From contig CAWEYT010000002.1 of assembly GCA_963813375.1 (NCBI GenBank), forward strand, positions 62,001 to 126,000: DNA of 64,000 nt, given 5' to 3'. The notes beneath the pieces were generated by a model that did no database searches, had not been told where the DNA came from, and was given only the letters and a program-made list of their open reading frames with translations. A program made the translations under genes and the position numbers. Shown piece after piece: positions 1 through 9,238 of the stretch. Source of the stretch: DASTFY01 sp963813375 (GTDB lineage: Bacteria; Actinomycetota; Acidimicrobiia; Acidimicrobiales; Ilumatobacteraceae). Position 1 is the first letter of the stretch. Each line of letters begins with the position of its first letter.

Positions 1-422
1 CGTCCGAGGACGACGAAGCGTCGCGCAACAGCGTGCTGGCGCTGGATCTGGCGCTCGGCGACTGCTTCGACGATCCGCCGGGCTGGTCGGATGTGACCGA
101 AGAGACCACGACAGTGCTGGCCGTCAACGTCGTGCCCTGCTCCGTCGCACACGACGAGGAGGTCATCGGAGTCGTCCAGCACCCAGCCGACCCGGACGCC
201 GACTTCCCGGGAGACGAGGCCATGATCGCCCTCGCCGACACGGAGTGCATGGAGGCGTTCGAACGGTGGGTCGGTCGTCCGTACAGCGAGTCCATCCTCG
301 AGCTCGGCTACCTCTGGCCCGTGGAGGAGAACTGGAACGCCGGGGACCGCACCATCCGGTGCCTCGCCTTTCACCCCGGCGGCCAGCCCCTGACGGGAAC
401 CGTTCGCGACACCGCCATGTGA
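1..422 (+). CDS. septum formation family protein, C-terminal part (cut by left edge)
   Basis: The reading frame is open from base 3 to a TGA at 420-422, so the gene begins outside the window; the GTG at 33 is not a convincing start. About 139 residues are visible. The pattern GDCF, a 'VPCSVAHDEEV' stretch, 'ECMEAFERWVG' and late 'NAGDRTIRCLAF' matches the actinobacterial septum-formation domain (PF13845 type), which has paired cysteines and usually sits outside the membrane behind a lipoprotein or transmembrane anchor. The anchor is not visible here. The gene converges on copA with only 28 bases between the stops. Family membership is from motif memory; a role in division is only a family name, not something the sequence proves. 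Confidence 0.6.
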   Translation, partial: SEDDEASRNSVLALDLALGDCFDDPPGWSDVTEETTTVLAVNVVPCSVAHDEEVIGVVQHPADPDADFPGDEAMIALADTECMEAFERWVGRPYSESILELGYLWPVEENWNAGDRTIRCLAFHPGGQPLTGTVRDTAM

Positions 423-450
423 CGGCTGAGAACCTCAGCTGGCCGGGCGG

Positions 451-2727
451 TCACGCCAGCGGCTGGAAGCGGCGCAGGCGAAGGCTGTTGGTGACGACGA
501 AGACCGACGAGAAGGCCATGGCGGCGCCGGCCACGATCGGGTTGAGGTACCCGGACGCGGCGATCGGCAGGGCGGCCACGTTGTAGGCGAAGGCCCAGAA
601 CAGGTTGCCCTTGATGGTCGAGAGCGTGCGACGCGCCAGCCGGATGGCGTCGGCCGCGCTGCGCAGATCACCCCGGACCAACGTGAGGTCGCTGGCTTCG
701 ATGGCGACATCCGTCCCCGTGCCCATGGCGATACCGAGATCGGCCTGGGCCAGGGCCGCGGCGTCGTTGACGCCGTCCCCGACCATGGCCACGACCCGAC
801 CCTCGCTCTGGAGCCCCTTCACCACGTCGACCTTGTCGGCCGGAAGGACCTCGGCGACGACATCGTCGGGTGCGATGCCGACCTGTGCCGCCACGCTCCG
901 CGCCGTGGCCCGGTTGTCGCCCGTGAGGAGCACGGGGTGCAGCCCGAGGTCGACCAGGCGCGAGACGGCCTCGGCGCTGCCGTCCTTCACGGTGTCCGCC
1001 ACCACGAAGAGGGCGGTGGCGCGACCGTCCCAGCCGGCGGCGATGACCGTGCGGCCTGATGACTCCTCCTGATGGCGCCGTCGCTCCAGCTCGTCCGGGA
1101 GCGACAGGCCCCAATCGGCGAGGAAGGCCGACCGGCCTGCCACGACGGCGTGGCCGTCGACCACTCCCTCCACTCCGAGCCCGGCCCGGCTGGAGAAGCT
1201 CTCGACGGCGGGGAGCAGACCAGCCTCGCCGGCGGCGCCGGCCGCCACCGCCCGGGCGATCGGGTGCTCGGAGGCCGCTTCGAGGGCGCCGACGATCCGG
1301 AGGGCCTCGTGGCGCTCGACCCCGTCGACGGTGACGACGTCGACCAGGGCCATGGCGCCCGTCGTGACCGTGCCGGTCTTGTCCAGCACGACGGTGTCGA
1401 CCTGGCGGGTGGACTCGAGCACCTCGGGGCCCTTGATGAGGATGCCGAGCTGCGCCCCCCGGCCGGTGCCGACCATGAGCGCGGTCGGCGTGGCCAGTCC
1501 GAGGGCGCAGGGGCAGGCGATGATGAGGACCGCCACTGCGGCGGTGAACGCGTAGGTGGCATCGCCCGTGTTGGCCAGCCAGAAGCCGAGGGTGGCGGCG
1601 GCCAGCGCCAGGACCGCAGGCACGAAGACGGCCGAGATGCGATCGGCCAGGCGCTGGACCGGCGCCTTGCCGGTCTGCGCCTGCTCGACGAGACGGGCCA
1701 TCTGCGCCAGCTGGGTGTCTTCGCCCACGCGGGTCGCCCGCACGATCAGCCGCCCGCCGGCGTTGACCGTCGCGCCCACCACATGGTCGCCCGGCCCTAC
1801 CTCGACGGGCACGCTCTCGCCCGTGACCATCGACTCGTCCACGGCGGACGTGCCCTGCTCGACGACCCCGTCCGTCGCCACCTTCTCCCCCGGCCGCACG
1901 ACGAAGCGGTCGCCGACGGCGAGCTCCCCGATCGGCCGGCGCCGCTCGCTGCCGTCCGCGTCGAGCACGGCCACGTCCTTCGCTCCCAGGTCGAGGAGCG
2001 CCCGGAGCGCGGCGCCAGCCCGACGCTTGGCCCGGGCCTCCAGGTACCGGCCGGTCAACAGCAGCACGGTGACGGTCGAAGCCACCTCGAGGTAGAGCTG
2101 GTCGCTGCCCTCGCCATCGGACAGCGTGAGCGAGAAGGGCATGGTCATCCCCGGCGTGCCGGCGTCGCCCCAGAAGAGCGCCCACAGCGACCAGCCGAAG
2201 GCGGCCAAGACACCGACCGAGATGAGGGTGTCCATGGTCGCGGCGCCGTGGCGGAGGTTGGCCCACGCCGCCCGATGGAACGGCCAGGCACCCCAGGTGG
2301 CCACCGGCGCGGCGAGCGTCAGGGACAGCCACTGCCAGTTGGTGAACTGCAGCGCCGGGACCATCGCCATCAACAGCACCGGTACGGTCAGCGCGACCGA
2401 CATCGCCAGGCGCTGGCGCAGCGCGGCCAGCTCGGCCGGCTCGCCGTCCGCCTCGTCCGATCCCGGGACGGCGCCGGCGGCCGACTGGCTGGCCGGCTGC
2501 GGGAGCTGGGCGCCGTAGCCGATGGATTCGACCGCGGCCACCAGCTCGTCGGCCACCACACGACCGGGATCGAAGTCGACGGCCGCCTTCTCGGTGGCGA
2601 AGTTGACGGTGGCGGAGACCCCGTCGAGCTGGTTCAGGCTCTTCTCGATCCGGTTGGCGCAGGATGCGCACGTCATGCCGGTCAGCGTCAGATCGACATG
2701 CCCGTCGGCGGGCGAGCGCGTGCTCAT
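451..2727 (-). CDS. copA: copper-translocating P1B-type ATPase
   Basis: A 758-residue membrane pump that hydrolyses ATP to expel Cu(I). The N-terminus carries a heavy-metal-associated domain with GMTCASC (Cys20, Cys23). The membrane metal site CPC lies near residue 405, preceded by several hydrophobic segments. Further landmarks are TGES in the actuator domain, DKTGT near 447 (phosphorylated Asp), SEHPIA (P1B-specific His-Pro) and GDGVNDAA near 650. Length is normal for the family. The start overlaps the stop of the small membrane protein upstream by four bases, and csoR precedes that, so the three form one copper-responsive operon. The CPC motif with a CxxC domain and a csoR neighbour argue for copper over zinc or cadmium. 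Confidence 0.95.
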   Translation of the reverse strand: MSTRSPADGHVDLTLTGMTCASCANRIEKSLNQLDGVSATVNFATEKAAVDFDPGRVVADELVAAVESIGYGAQLPQPASQSAAGAVPGSDEADGEPAELAALRQRLAMSVALTVPVLLMAMVPALQFTNWQWLSLTLAAPVATWGAWPFHRAAWANLRHGAATMDTLISVGVLAAFGWSLWALFWGDAGTPGMTMPFSLTLSDGEGSDQLYLEVASTVTVLLLTGRYLEARAKRRAGAALRALLDLGAKDVAVLDADGSERRRPIGELAVGDRFVVRPGEKVATDGVVEQGTSAVDESMVTGESVPVEVGPGDHVVGATVNAGGRLIVRATRVGEDTQLAQMARLVEQAQTGKAPVQRLADRISAVFVPAVLALAAATLGFWLANTGDATYAFTAAVAVLIIACPCALGLATPTALMVGTGRGAQLGILIKGPEVLESTRQVDTVVLDKTGTVTTGAMALVDVVTVDGVERHEALRIVGALEAASEHPIARAVAAGAAGEAGLLPAVESFSSRAGLGVEGVVDGHAVVAGRSAFLADWGLSLPDELERRRHQEESSGRTVIAAGWDGRATALFVVADTVKDGSAEAVSRLVDLGLHPVLLTGDNRATARSVAAQVGIAPDDVVAEVLPADKVDVVKGLQSEGRVVAMVGDGVNDAAALAQADLGIAMGTGTDVAIEASDLTLVRGDLRSAADAIRLARRTLSTIKGNLFWAFAYNVAALPIAASGYLNPIVAGAAMAFSSVFVVTNSLRLRRFQPLA

Positions 2728-2915
2728 GGCTGGTGCCCCTCGTCGGGCGCGGGTTCGGCCGGCGGCGCCGACGGGGGCGGTTCGGACGACGGGCCCAGAT
2801 CGGGCAGCGCGGCGCCGAGGGCAGCGCCGACGCCGAACGAGGCGGCGAGCACGACCGCGAACGCCGCCAGCTTGACCGCCGGCCCGGGCCGTCGAGCGTG
2901 CAGCGGGCGGGCCAT
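2724..2915 (-). CDS. small single-pass membrane protein in the copper operon
   Basis: This 63-residue protein has a basic N-terminus, one hydrophobic segment (about residues 15-38, Ala/Val/Gly rich) and a short proline- and acid-rich tail ending in DEGHQP. It overlaps csoR by one base and copA by four bases, so it is translated as part of the copper operon. I do not recognise a named family. The lone histidine in the tail is not enough to call it a metal chaperone. Short proteins of this shape between csoR and copA may be accessory subunits or anchors, which is inference from position. Regular coding character and tight coupling on both sides support it being real. Confidence 0.65.
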   Translation of the reverse strand: MARPLHARRPGPAVKLAAFAVVLAASFGVGAALGAALPDLGPSSEPPPSAPPAEPAPDEGHQP

Positions 2916-3208
2916 CAGCTCTTCACCAGCCGTTCGATGGCACGGCTCGCCTCCGTGACCAGGCGATCGGCCTCTTCGTCGCCACCGTGGGCGACGGCGT
3001 CCGTGACGCAGTGCCGCAGATGTTCGTCCAGAAGGCCGACGGCCACGCTCTGCAGGGCCTTGGTGGCTGCGGCTACCTGGGTGAGCACGTCGATGCAGTA
3101 GGTGTCCTCCTCGACCATGCGCTGGAGACCCCGCACCTGCCCTTCGATGCGGCGCAGGCGCTTCAGGACGTCGTCCTTGCTGTCGTGGTATCCAGGATGC
3201 GTGGACAT
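2915..3208 (-). CDS. csoR: copper-sensing transcriptional repressor CsoR
   Basis: This 97-residue all-helical repressor of the CsoR/RcnR family has the Cu(I) ligand set Cys38, His63 and Cys67 (in 'TYCID' and 'EHLRHC'), the classical x-C-H-C fingerprint of CsoR rather than the nickel-type RcnR. It opens with 'LKRLRRIEGQVRGLQRMV', the conserved first helix that helps contact DNA. It is first in the operon with the small membrane protein and copA. A GC-rich operator-like dyad lies only 9 bases upstream of the start codon, so the gene most likely represses its own operon, releasing it when Cu(I) binds. Start ATG at 3208 is unambiguous. Confidence 0.94.
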   Translation of the reverse strand: MSTHPGYHDSKDDVLKRLRRIEGQVRGLQRMVEEDTYCIDVLTQVAAATKALQSVAVGLLDEHLRHCVTDAVAHGGDEEADRLVTEASRAIERLVKS

Positions 3209-3217
3209 GAGTCGACT

Positions 3218-3234
3218 ATACCCCCTAGGGGTAT
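3218..3234. promoter_or_regulatory. CsoR operator upstream of the copper operon
   Basis: The sequence ATACCCCCTAGGGGTAT is a near-perfect dyad: CCCCTAGGGG is fully symmetric and is flanked by TA/TA steps. It matches the known CsoR operator form (a C-run and a G-run around a short centre). It ends 9 bases before the csoR ATG, so it must overlap the promoter or the very start of a short-leader transcript. The same gap (115 bases) holds the upstream region of the divergent protease gene, which may or may not share control. Confidence 0.8.
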
Positions 3235-3323
3235 GATCTCCTCACGGAGTTCTCACGTTTCGTCCAGCGCGCTCTTACACCCAGGGAGTTGACTGGCGGC
3301 AACCCACCCCCCGAGGACGGACC

Positions 3324-4556
3324 ATGACCGAGTACGGCGATCACCGCGACGGACCGATTCCGCCGGCGGACCCCTGGGGCCCGCCGACCGGTTCCCCCTA
3401 CCTGGGCACCCCGCCCGCCGGACCGGCCGGCGACGACGACTACGGCACGCCAGCACGAGCGCGATCGCGACGGTGGGCTCGAGCGGCCCTCGTCGTGGGC
3501 GCCGCCGCCGTCGGCTTCGCGGTCGCCGTGCCCACCGCCGCTCTGCTGCGGGACAGCGGCGAGGGGCCAGTCCGCGTCCCTGCGGCTCCCCAGGTCTCGA
3601 TCGCTCCTGAGACGGCGGGCAGCGGATCCGCGACGAGCGACCTCTACCGCGGCCTGGTGGACATCGACACCCGCCTGGCGTACGAGGCAGGGCGCGCCGC
3701 CGGAACCGGCATGGTCATCACGGACGACGGGCAGGTGCTGACCAACGCGCATGTCATCGACGGCGCGGGCAGCATCGTCGTCACCATCGTCTCCACCGGG
3801 GAGACCTACGACGCCACCGTGCTCGGCAGCGACGAGACCCGGGACGTGGCGCTGCTCCAACTCGAGGACGCGTCCGGGCTGGACACCGTCACCCTCGGCG
3901 ACTCGTCGAGCGTCGAGCCCGGCGACTCCATCGTCGCCCTCGGCAACTCCACTGGCACCGGCGACACGCCCAGCGTCTCCGAGGGGACGGTCACGGGCAT
4001 CGGCGAGACCATCACGGTCGGCGACCCGGGCACCGGTGACTTCGACCGGATGAGCGGTCTCATCGAGACCGACGCCGCCCTCGCCCCGGGAGACTCCGGA
4101 GGACCGATGTTCGACGCCGACGGCGAGGTCATCGGCATCAGCACCGCGGCCGACGGCGGGCGGCGGTTCCCCGACCAGGCGCGCGAGAGCTACGCGGTCG
4201 CCATCGACACCGCCGAGGCCGTCGCCGAGCAGATCCGCAGCGGAGACGGGAGCGACACGGTCCAGATCGGGATCCGGGGGTTCCTCGGCGTCGAGGTCGA
4301 TCCGAACACGGACGCCGCCTCGGGCGTCGGTGGGGCGGTGATCGCCGGCGTGCTCGACGGCACCCCGGCCGACGACGCCGGGCTCCAGACCGGTGATGTC
4401 ATCACCGGCATCGGCGGCGAGCCGGTCGATTCCGGCGACGGGCTCAGCGCCGGGCTCCACGGTCTACAGCCCGGAGACGAGGTGACGGTGGACTGGACCG
4501 ACGCCTCGGGCACGGCCCGCAGCGCGACCGTGACCCTGGTGACCGGCCCCGCCTGA
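3324..4556 (+). CDS. membrane-anchored HtrA-like serine protease with PDZ domain
   Basis: A 410-residue S1C protease. A proline-rich cytoplasmic head (about 1-45) is followed by one membrane segment (about 50-68) and an extracytoplasmic trypsin-like domain. The catalytic triad is visible: His143 in TNAHV, Asp174 in RDVALLQ and Ser258 in GDSGGP. A C-terminal PDZ domain (about 315-405) starts with FLGVEV and contains 'AGLQTGDVITGIGG'. This is the actinobacterial HtrA/PepD layout, used for extracytoplasmic protein quality control. It starts divergently from csoR and is followed 42 bases later by the molybdenum oxidoreductase genes, with no evident functional link. The exact substrate cannot be read from sequence. 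Confidence 0.9.
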   Translation: MTEYGDHRDGPIPPADPWGPPTGSPYLGTPPAGPAGDDDYGTPARARSRRWARAALVVGAAAVGFAVAVPTAALLRDSGEGPVRVPAAPQVSIAPETAGSGSATSDLYRGLVDIDTRLAYEAGRAAGTGMVITDDGQVLTNAHVIDGAGSIVVTIVSTGETYDATVLGSDETRDVALLQLEDASGLDTVTLGDSSSVEPGDSIVALGNSTGTGDTPSVSEGTVTGIGETITVGDPGTGDFDRMSGLIETDAALAPGDSGGPMFDADGEVIGISTAADGGRRFPDQARESYAVAIDTAEAVAEQIRSGDGSDTVQIGIRGFLGVEVDPNTDAASGVGGAVIAGVLDGTPADDAGLQTGDVITGIGGEPVDSGDGLSAGLHGLQPGDEVTVDWTDASGTARSATVTLVTGPA

Positions 4557-4598
4557 CCTCCCGCGGTCCCTGCGACACGGTCGTAGGGTGCGGGTCCC

Positions 4599-6144
4599 GT
4601 GACCCGCTTCGGCTTCCTCATCGACCAGGACACGTGCATCGGCTGCCACGCCTGCACCGTGGCCTGCAAGGCCGAGCACGACGTACCGCTCGGGGTGAAC
4701 CGGACCTGGGTCAAGTACATCGAGAAGGGCACCTTTCCGGACGCCCGCCGCTTCTACTCGGTGCTGCGCTGCAACCACTGTGACAACGCGCCGTGCGTGA
4801 CGATCTGCCCGACGACGGCGCTGTTCCGCCGGGCCGACGGGATCATCGACTTCGACGACTCGCGGTGCATCGGGTGCAAGTCCTGCATGAACGCCTGCCC
4901 GTACGACGCCATCTACATCAACCCCGAGACGCAGACCGCCCACAAGTGCAACTTCTGCGCCCACCGCGTGGAGCAGGGCCTGGAGCCGAGCTGCGTCATC
5001 GTGTGCCCGACGCAGTCGATCGTGGCCGGCGACCTCGACGACCCGACGTCGCGCATCGCCACGACGCTGGCTCGCCACGGCACGATGGTGCGGGCTCCCG
5101 ACCAGGGCACCCAGCCGAAGGTGTTCTACAAGGGGGCCGACGAGGCCGCGCTGGACCCGCTCCGTACGCAGATCGCCCCCGACGGGATGATCTGGGCCGA
5201 CACCCGGTCGGGCCATCCGACCCGGCCGACCCTGCGCCGGGGATCATCCCGGCACGACAGGGCCGAGGTGGTGGCCCGCGACGGTCTACACCACCGAGCA
5301 CCCTCCGCCCTGGAAGGCCAAGGTCGCCGCCTACCTGGCCACGAAGGCGGTGTCGGCGGGAGCGCTGCTGGCCGGAGCGCTGCTGGTGCTCACCGGTCAT
5401 GCGGACGAGCGGGGCCTCGTCGGCATCGCGGCGCCCGTCGTCGCCCTCGTGCTGGCCGCGGTGACCGGCGTCCTGCTCGTCGCGGACCTGCGCCAGCCCC
5501 GCCGCTTCCACTTCATCTTCCTCCGGCCGCAATGGCGGTCCTGGCTCGTGCGGGGCGCCTTCATCCTGCTCGCCTACGGCGTCTTGGCATCGTTGTGGCT
5601 GGTGGGCGGGCTGCTCGACCGTCCCGGCCTGGTGCAGGCCGTGGCGCTGCCGGCCGCCCTGCTGGCCGCGGCGTCCGCCGGCTACACCGCCTTCCTGTTC
5701 GGACAGTGCGAGGGGCGGGACCTGTGGCAGACGCCGCTGCTGCTCCCCGTGCTGCTGGCCCAGGCCGTGGCCGCGGGCGCCGGTGCGCTGCTGGTGCTGG
5801 CCCCGCTGTTCGATGCCGGCGACGACGTCACCACGACGCTGCTGTGGGCGCTCGCCGGTGGTACCGCCGGCCTGCTCGCCCTTCTGGCCGTCGAGCTCAC
5901 GTCCCGGGGCACCGCCGCGGTCGAACTGGCCCTCGCCGCGATGACGCGAGGCGACCACGCCGACGCGTTCTGGGCGGTGGCGGTCGGGGTCGGGATGGCG
6001 GTCCCGCTGGCGCTGGCCGTGCTCGGCCTCCTCGGGGCGGACGCGGCCGCCGTGACCGTCGCCGCGGGTGGCGCAGCCCTCGCCGGGCTGTACTCCTACG
6101 AGGACGCCTTCGTGCGGGCCGGCCAGGCGGTGCCGCTCTCGTGA
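4599..6144 (+). CDS. Fe-S electron-transfer subunit fused to NrfD-like membrane subunit (one frame disruption)
   Basis: The first ~190 residues are a four-cluster ferredoxin subunit of the PhsB/PsrB/DmsB type, with cysteine groups CIGCHACTVAC, CNHCDNAPC, CIGCKSC and CNFCAH...CVIVC. From about 5281 a second frame encodes a NrfD/DmsC-type quinone-site subunit with about eight membrane helices, beginning TVYTTEHPPPW. One extra base near 5280 (after a CGC codon) separates the halves. There is no start codon before the conserved TVYTTEH region in the second frame, so a single fused ~515-residue protein is the better reading. The stop overlaps the start of the catalytic subunit by four bases. Electrons would pass between the molybdenum subunit and membrane quinones. 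Confidence 0.8.
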
Positions 6145-9035
6145 CCGCGCCGGACCTGACGAGCTATCCCCCGCCGGAGCGGTGGGACGACTGGGAGGAG
6201 TTCGACGCCCAGGAGTGGGCGCACGGCCGCCGGACCCGCCGGCGCTTCTCGCTGATCCCGACGACGTGCTTCAACTGCGAGGCCTGCTGCGGCCTGCTGG
6301 CCTACGTCGACAAGGACACCGGTCGCATCGACCGCCTCGAGGGCAACCCCCATCACCCGGCCAGCCGGGGAAGGAACTGCGCCAAGGGCCCGGCCACCCT
6401 CAACCAGGTCTACGACCCGGAGCGCATCCTCTACCCGCTCAAGCGGACGGGCCGGCGCGGCGGGGGCGAGTGGCAGCGCATCACGTGGGACCAGGCGCTG
6501 GCCGAGATCGGCGGGCGCATCGGGACGGCCATCCGCGAGGGTCGGGGTCGAGAGGTCATGTACCACGTCGGCCGGCCGGGCGATGACAGCTTCATCGAGC
6601 GGGTCCTCCACGCGTGGGGGCTGGACGCGCACAACTCCCACACCAACATCTGCTCGTCTGGGGCCCGGGTCGGCTACGCGGCGTGGATGGGGTTCGACCG
6701 GCCTTCGCCGGACCACGCCAACGCCGACGTCATCTTCCTCATCTCCGCCCACCTCGAGGCCGGGCACTACTTCAACCCCCACGCGCAGCGCATCATCGAA
6801 GGGCAGCAGCGAGGCGCGCAGGTCATCTGCGTCGATCCCCGCCTGTCCAACACCGCGTCCATGGTCGACCACTGGCTGCCGGCCTGGCCCGGCACCGAAC
6901 CCGTGCTCCTGCTGGCGCTGGCCCGCCTGCTGCTCGAGGCCGGGACCTGGGACCGGGAGTTCGTGCGCCGCTGGGTGAACTGGGAGACGTTCCTCCGGGA
7001 GACAAGGCCGGACCTGCCGTGCGAGTTCGCATCGGTGGGCCCCGCGCTGCTCGACCTGTACGCCGAGTACACACCGGAGCGCGCCGCGCAGCTGTGCGGC
7101 CTCGACGCCGGCCAGATCCGCCGCATCGGAGAGCTCATCGGCGCCGCGCTGGGACGGTTCTCCTCCCACACCTGGCGGGCATCCGGCGCGGGGAACGAGG
7201 GAGGGTGGCAGACGGCCCGCTGCCTCTGGCTGCTCAACGTGCTCACGGGCTCGGTCGGCACCGCGGGCGGCACCAGCCCCAACGGCTGGAACAAGTTCAT
7301 CCCGGTGCCACCCAAGCCCGTCCATCCCCACGACCAGTGGAACGACATCACCTGGCCGGCCGAGTACCCGCTGGCCCACCATGAGCTGTCGATGCTCCTC
7401 CCCCACTTCCTGAAGGAGGGTCGGGGCCGGCTCGACACCTACTTCACCCGGGTCTACAACCCGGTCTGGACGAACCCGGACGGGTTCTCGTGGCTGGAGG
7501 TCCTGACCGACGAGGAGCTCGTGGGCTGCCATGTCGCCCTGACCCCGTCCTGGTCGGAGACCTCCTGGTTCGCGGACTACGTCCTCCCCATGGGTGTCGG
7601 CGCCGAACGGCACGACGTCGCGTCGTACGAGACCCACGCCGGCCGCTGGATCGGCTTCCGCCAACCCGTGTTCAAGGTCTTCGCGGAGCAGCAGGGTCAG
7701 ACCGTCGACCGGACCTGGCAGGTCAATCCCGGGGAGGTCTGGGAGGAGAACGAGTGGTGGATCGACCTCGCGTTCCACATCGACCCTGACGGATCGCTCG
7801 GGATCCGCGGGCACTTCGAGTCACCGGAGCACCCGGGCCGGCCCATCTCCGTGGACGAGTACTACGAGCACCTGTTCACCTACTCGGTGCCCGGACTTCC
7901 GGAAGCTGCGTCCGGAGAAGGGCTCAGCCCGCTCCAGTACATGCGCCGCCACGGCGCGTTCGAGTTGCCGGGTGACCAGCACGAGCTCCACGAGCGCCTC
8001 GTCCCGGAGCAGGAGCTGGACGCCGCCGGCGCGCGTGCGGGAGGACGACGGCGTCTACCGCGTGCCCGGCACGGCCGGCCGCCACGACGACCTGGAGGAC
8101 ATCGGCGGCCACATGCCGTTCATCGGCGACGGTTCCCTGGGCGTCGAGATCGACGGCGTCGTCCGGGCCGGCTTCCCTACCCGTCGCGGAAGCTGGAGCT
8201 GTACTCCGAGATGCTGCGCGACTGGGGATGGCCCGAGTACGCGCTGCCGACCTGGATCCCGTCCCACGTCCACTGGGAGGACCTCGACTTCGGGGCGGGC
8301 GAGCGCATCCTGATCCCGACGTTCCGGCTGCCCACGATGATCCACACGCGGGGCGGCAACTCGAAGTGGCTCAACGAGATCAGCCACGGCCATCCCCTCT
8401 GGATCCACCCGAGCGACGCCGAGAAGCTCGAGATCGAGGTCGACGGCCTCGTCCGTGTCAGCACCCGGCTGGGCTGGTTCGTCATCCGCGCCTGGCGCAC
8501 CGAGGGGATCCGGCCCGGAGTGGTCGGCGCCTCGCACCACATGGGCCGGTGGCGGCTCGACGACGTCCGCGGGGCGCAACGGTGGTCGTCCGGGCGCGTC
8601 GCGATCAACGGTCCGGACGGGCAGCGGTACGGCTCGGACACGGCAGGCGCAGAAGGGCCCGGCACCGGATCGGGCGGTGGCCCGTGGTCGCTGCGCCAGC
8701 AGGCGGGCGTCGCTCCCTTCGCGTCCGACGACCCGGACTCCGAGCGGGTGTGGTGGTCGGACGCCGGCGTCCACCAGAACCTGACCTTCCCCGTCCAGCC
8801 GGACCCCGTGTCGGGGATGCACTGCTGGCTCCAGCGGGTGACGGTCGGTCCGGCGCAGCCCGGGGATCACTACGGGGACGTCGTCGTGGACACCACCCGC
8901 TCGACCGAGGTCTACCGGGAGTGGCTGGCCAAGGCCCGTCCCGGGCCGGGACCGGGTGGCCTCCGGCGTCCGCTGTGGCTGGCCCGCCCGGTCAAGCCGG
9001 CGGCCACCGCATACCGGGCCCCGCCGCCCAGCTGA
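6141..9035 (+). CDS. molybdopterin oxidoreductase, catalytic subunit (PhsA/PsrA/SoeA type)
   Basis: About 964 residues of the DMSO reductase superfamily. The [4Fe-4S] motif is Cys43, Cys46, Cys50 and Cys80 (CFNCEACC ... NCAKG). The probable molybdenum ligand is Cys171 in 'NICSSGARVG', which places it with the Cys-ligated sulfur-compound enzymes rather than DMSO reductase (Ser) or NarG (Asp). The C-terminal cofactor-binding domain contains HTRGGNSKW and 'GASHHMGRW'. No Tat signal is seen, so the subunit should face the cytoplasm, as in the sulfite dehydrogenase SoeA. Frame is lost between about 8030 (+1) and 8178 (-1): the other frame there reads 'DDGVYRVPGTAGRHDD' and then rejoins 'SRKLELYSEM'. 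The substrate is unknown. Confidence 0.85.
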   Translation: MTAPDLTSYPPPERWDDWEEFDAQEWAHGRRTRRRFSLIPTTCFNCEACCGLLAYVDKDTGRIDRLEGNPHHPASRGRNCAKGPATLNQVYDPERILYPLKRTGRRGGGEWQRITWDQALAEIGGRIGTAIREGRGREVMYHVGRPGDDSFIERVLHAWGLDAHNSHTNICSSGARVGYAAWMGFDRPSPDHANADVIFLISAHLEAGHYFNPHAQRIIEGQQRGAQVICVDPRLSNTASMVDHWLPAWPGTEPVLLLALARLLLEAGTWDREFVRRWVNWETFLRETRPDLPCEFASVGPALLDLYAEYTPERAAQLCGLDAGQIRRIGELIGAALGRFSSHTWRASGAGNEGGWQTARCLWLLNVLTGSVGTAGGTSPNGWNKFIPVPPKPVHPHDQWNDITWPAEYPLAHHELSMLLPHFLKEGRGRLDTYFTRVYNPVWTNPDGFSWLEVLTDEELVGCHVALTPSWSETSWFADYVLPMGVGAERHDVASYETHAGRWIGFRQPVFKVFAEQQGQTVDRTWQVNPGEVWEENEWWIDLAFHIDPDGSLGIRGHFESPEHPGRPISVDEYYEHLFTYSVPGLPEAASGEGLSPLQYMRRHGAFELPGDQHELHERLVPEQELDAAGARAGGRRRLPRARHGRPPRRPGGHRRPHAVHRRRFPGRRDRRRRPGRLPYPSRKLELYSEMLRDWGWPEYALPTWIPSHVHWEDLDFGAGERILIPTFRLPTMIHTRGGNSKWLNEISHGHPLWIHPSDAEKLEIEVDGLVRVSTRLGWFVIRAWRTEGIRPGVVGASHHMGRWRLDDVRGAQRWSSGRVAINGPDGQRYGSDTAGAEGPGTGSGGGPWSLRQQAGVAPFASDDPDSERVWWSDAGVHQNLTFPVQPDPVSGMHCWLQRVTVGPAQPGDHYGDVVVDTTRSTEVYREWLAKARPGPGPGGLRRPLWLARPVKPAATAYRAPPPS

Positions 9036-9089
9036 CCCGACCCGTCGCCCGCACCGCAGCGGCCCACCGGAGCCGCACCTCGCCACCCG

Positions 9090-9181
9090 AACGGTGAGCC
9101 GAACGCGCCACCACCAGCGCGCTCGCTCACACTCCCACGAGCACGGCCGGTGAGACCAACGGTGAGCCGAACGCGCCACCA
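9090..9181. repeat. two copies of a 24-base direct repeat with hairpin potential
   Basis: The 24-base unit starting AACGGTGAGCCGAACG occurs at 9090-9113 and again, identical, at 9158-9181. Each copy is followed by a GC-rich spacer and a CTCAC that can pair with the GTGAG inside the unit, so both could fold as similar stem-loops. The pair fills much of the ~200-base gap after the molybdenum oxidoreductase and may end its transcript. I see no gene in this gap. Confidence 0.6.
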
Positions 9182-9238
9182 GCGGCTGACTCACGGTTCG
9201 CAGGAGTGGGCCGCGCGGGTGCGTGTCAGGCTGGGTCG

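Noticed and set aside
451..2958. Long open frames on the plus strand and in other minus frames across copA
   Set aside because: They are low-complexity Arg/Pro/Gly-rich shadows; the 758-residue CopA frame has every expected motif.
4599..9035. A single 1478-residue open frame joining the Fe-S subunit to the molybdenum subunit
   Set aside because: The frame stays open only because of high GC. Between about 5280 and 6140 the real coding frame is the NrfD-like one, which ends in TGA at 6142-6144, and the catalytic subunit has its own GTG at 6141.
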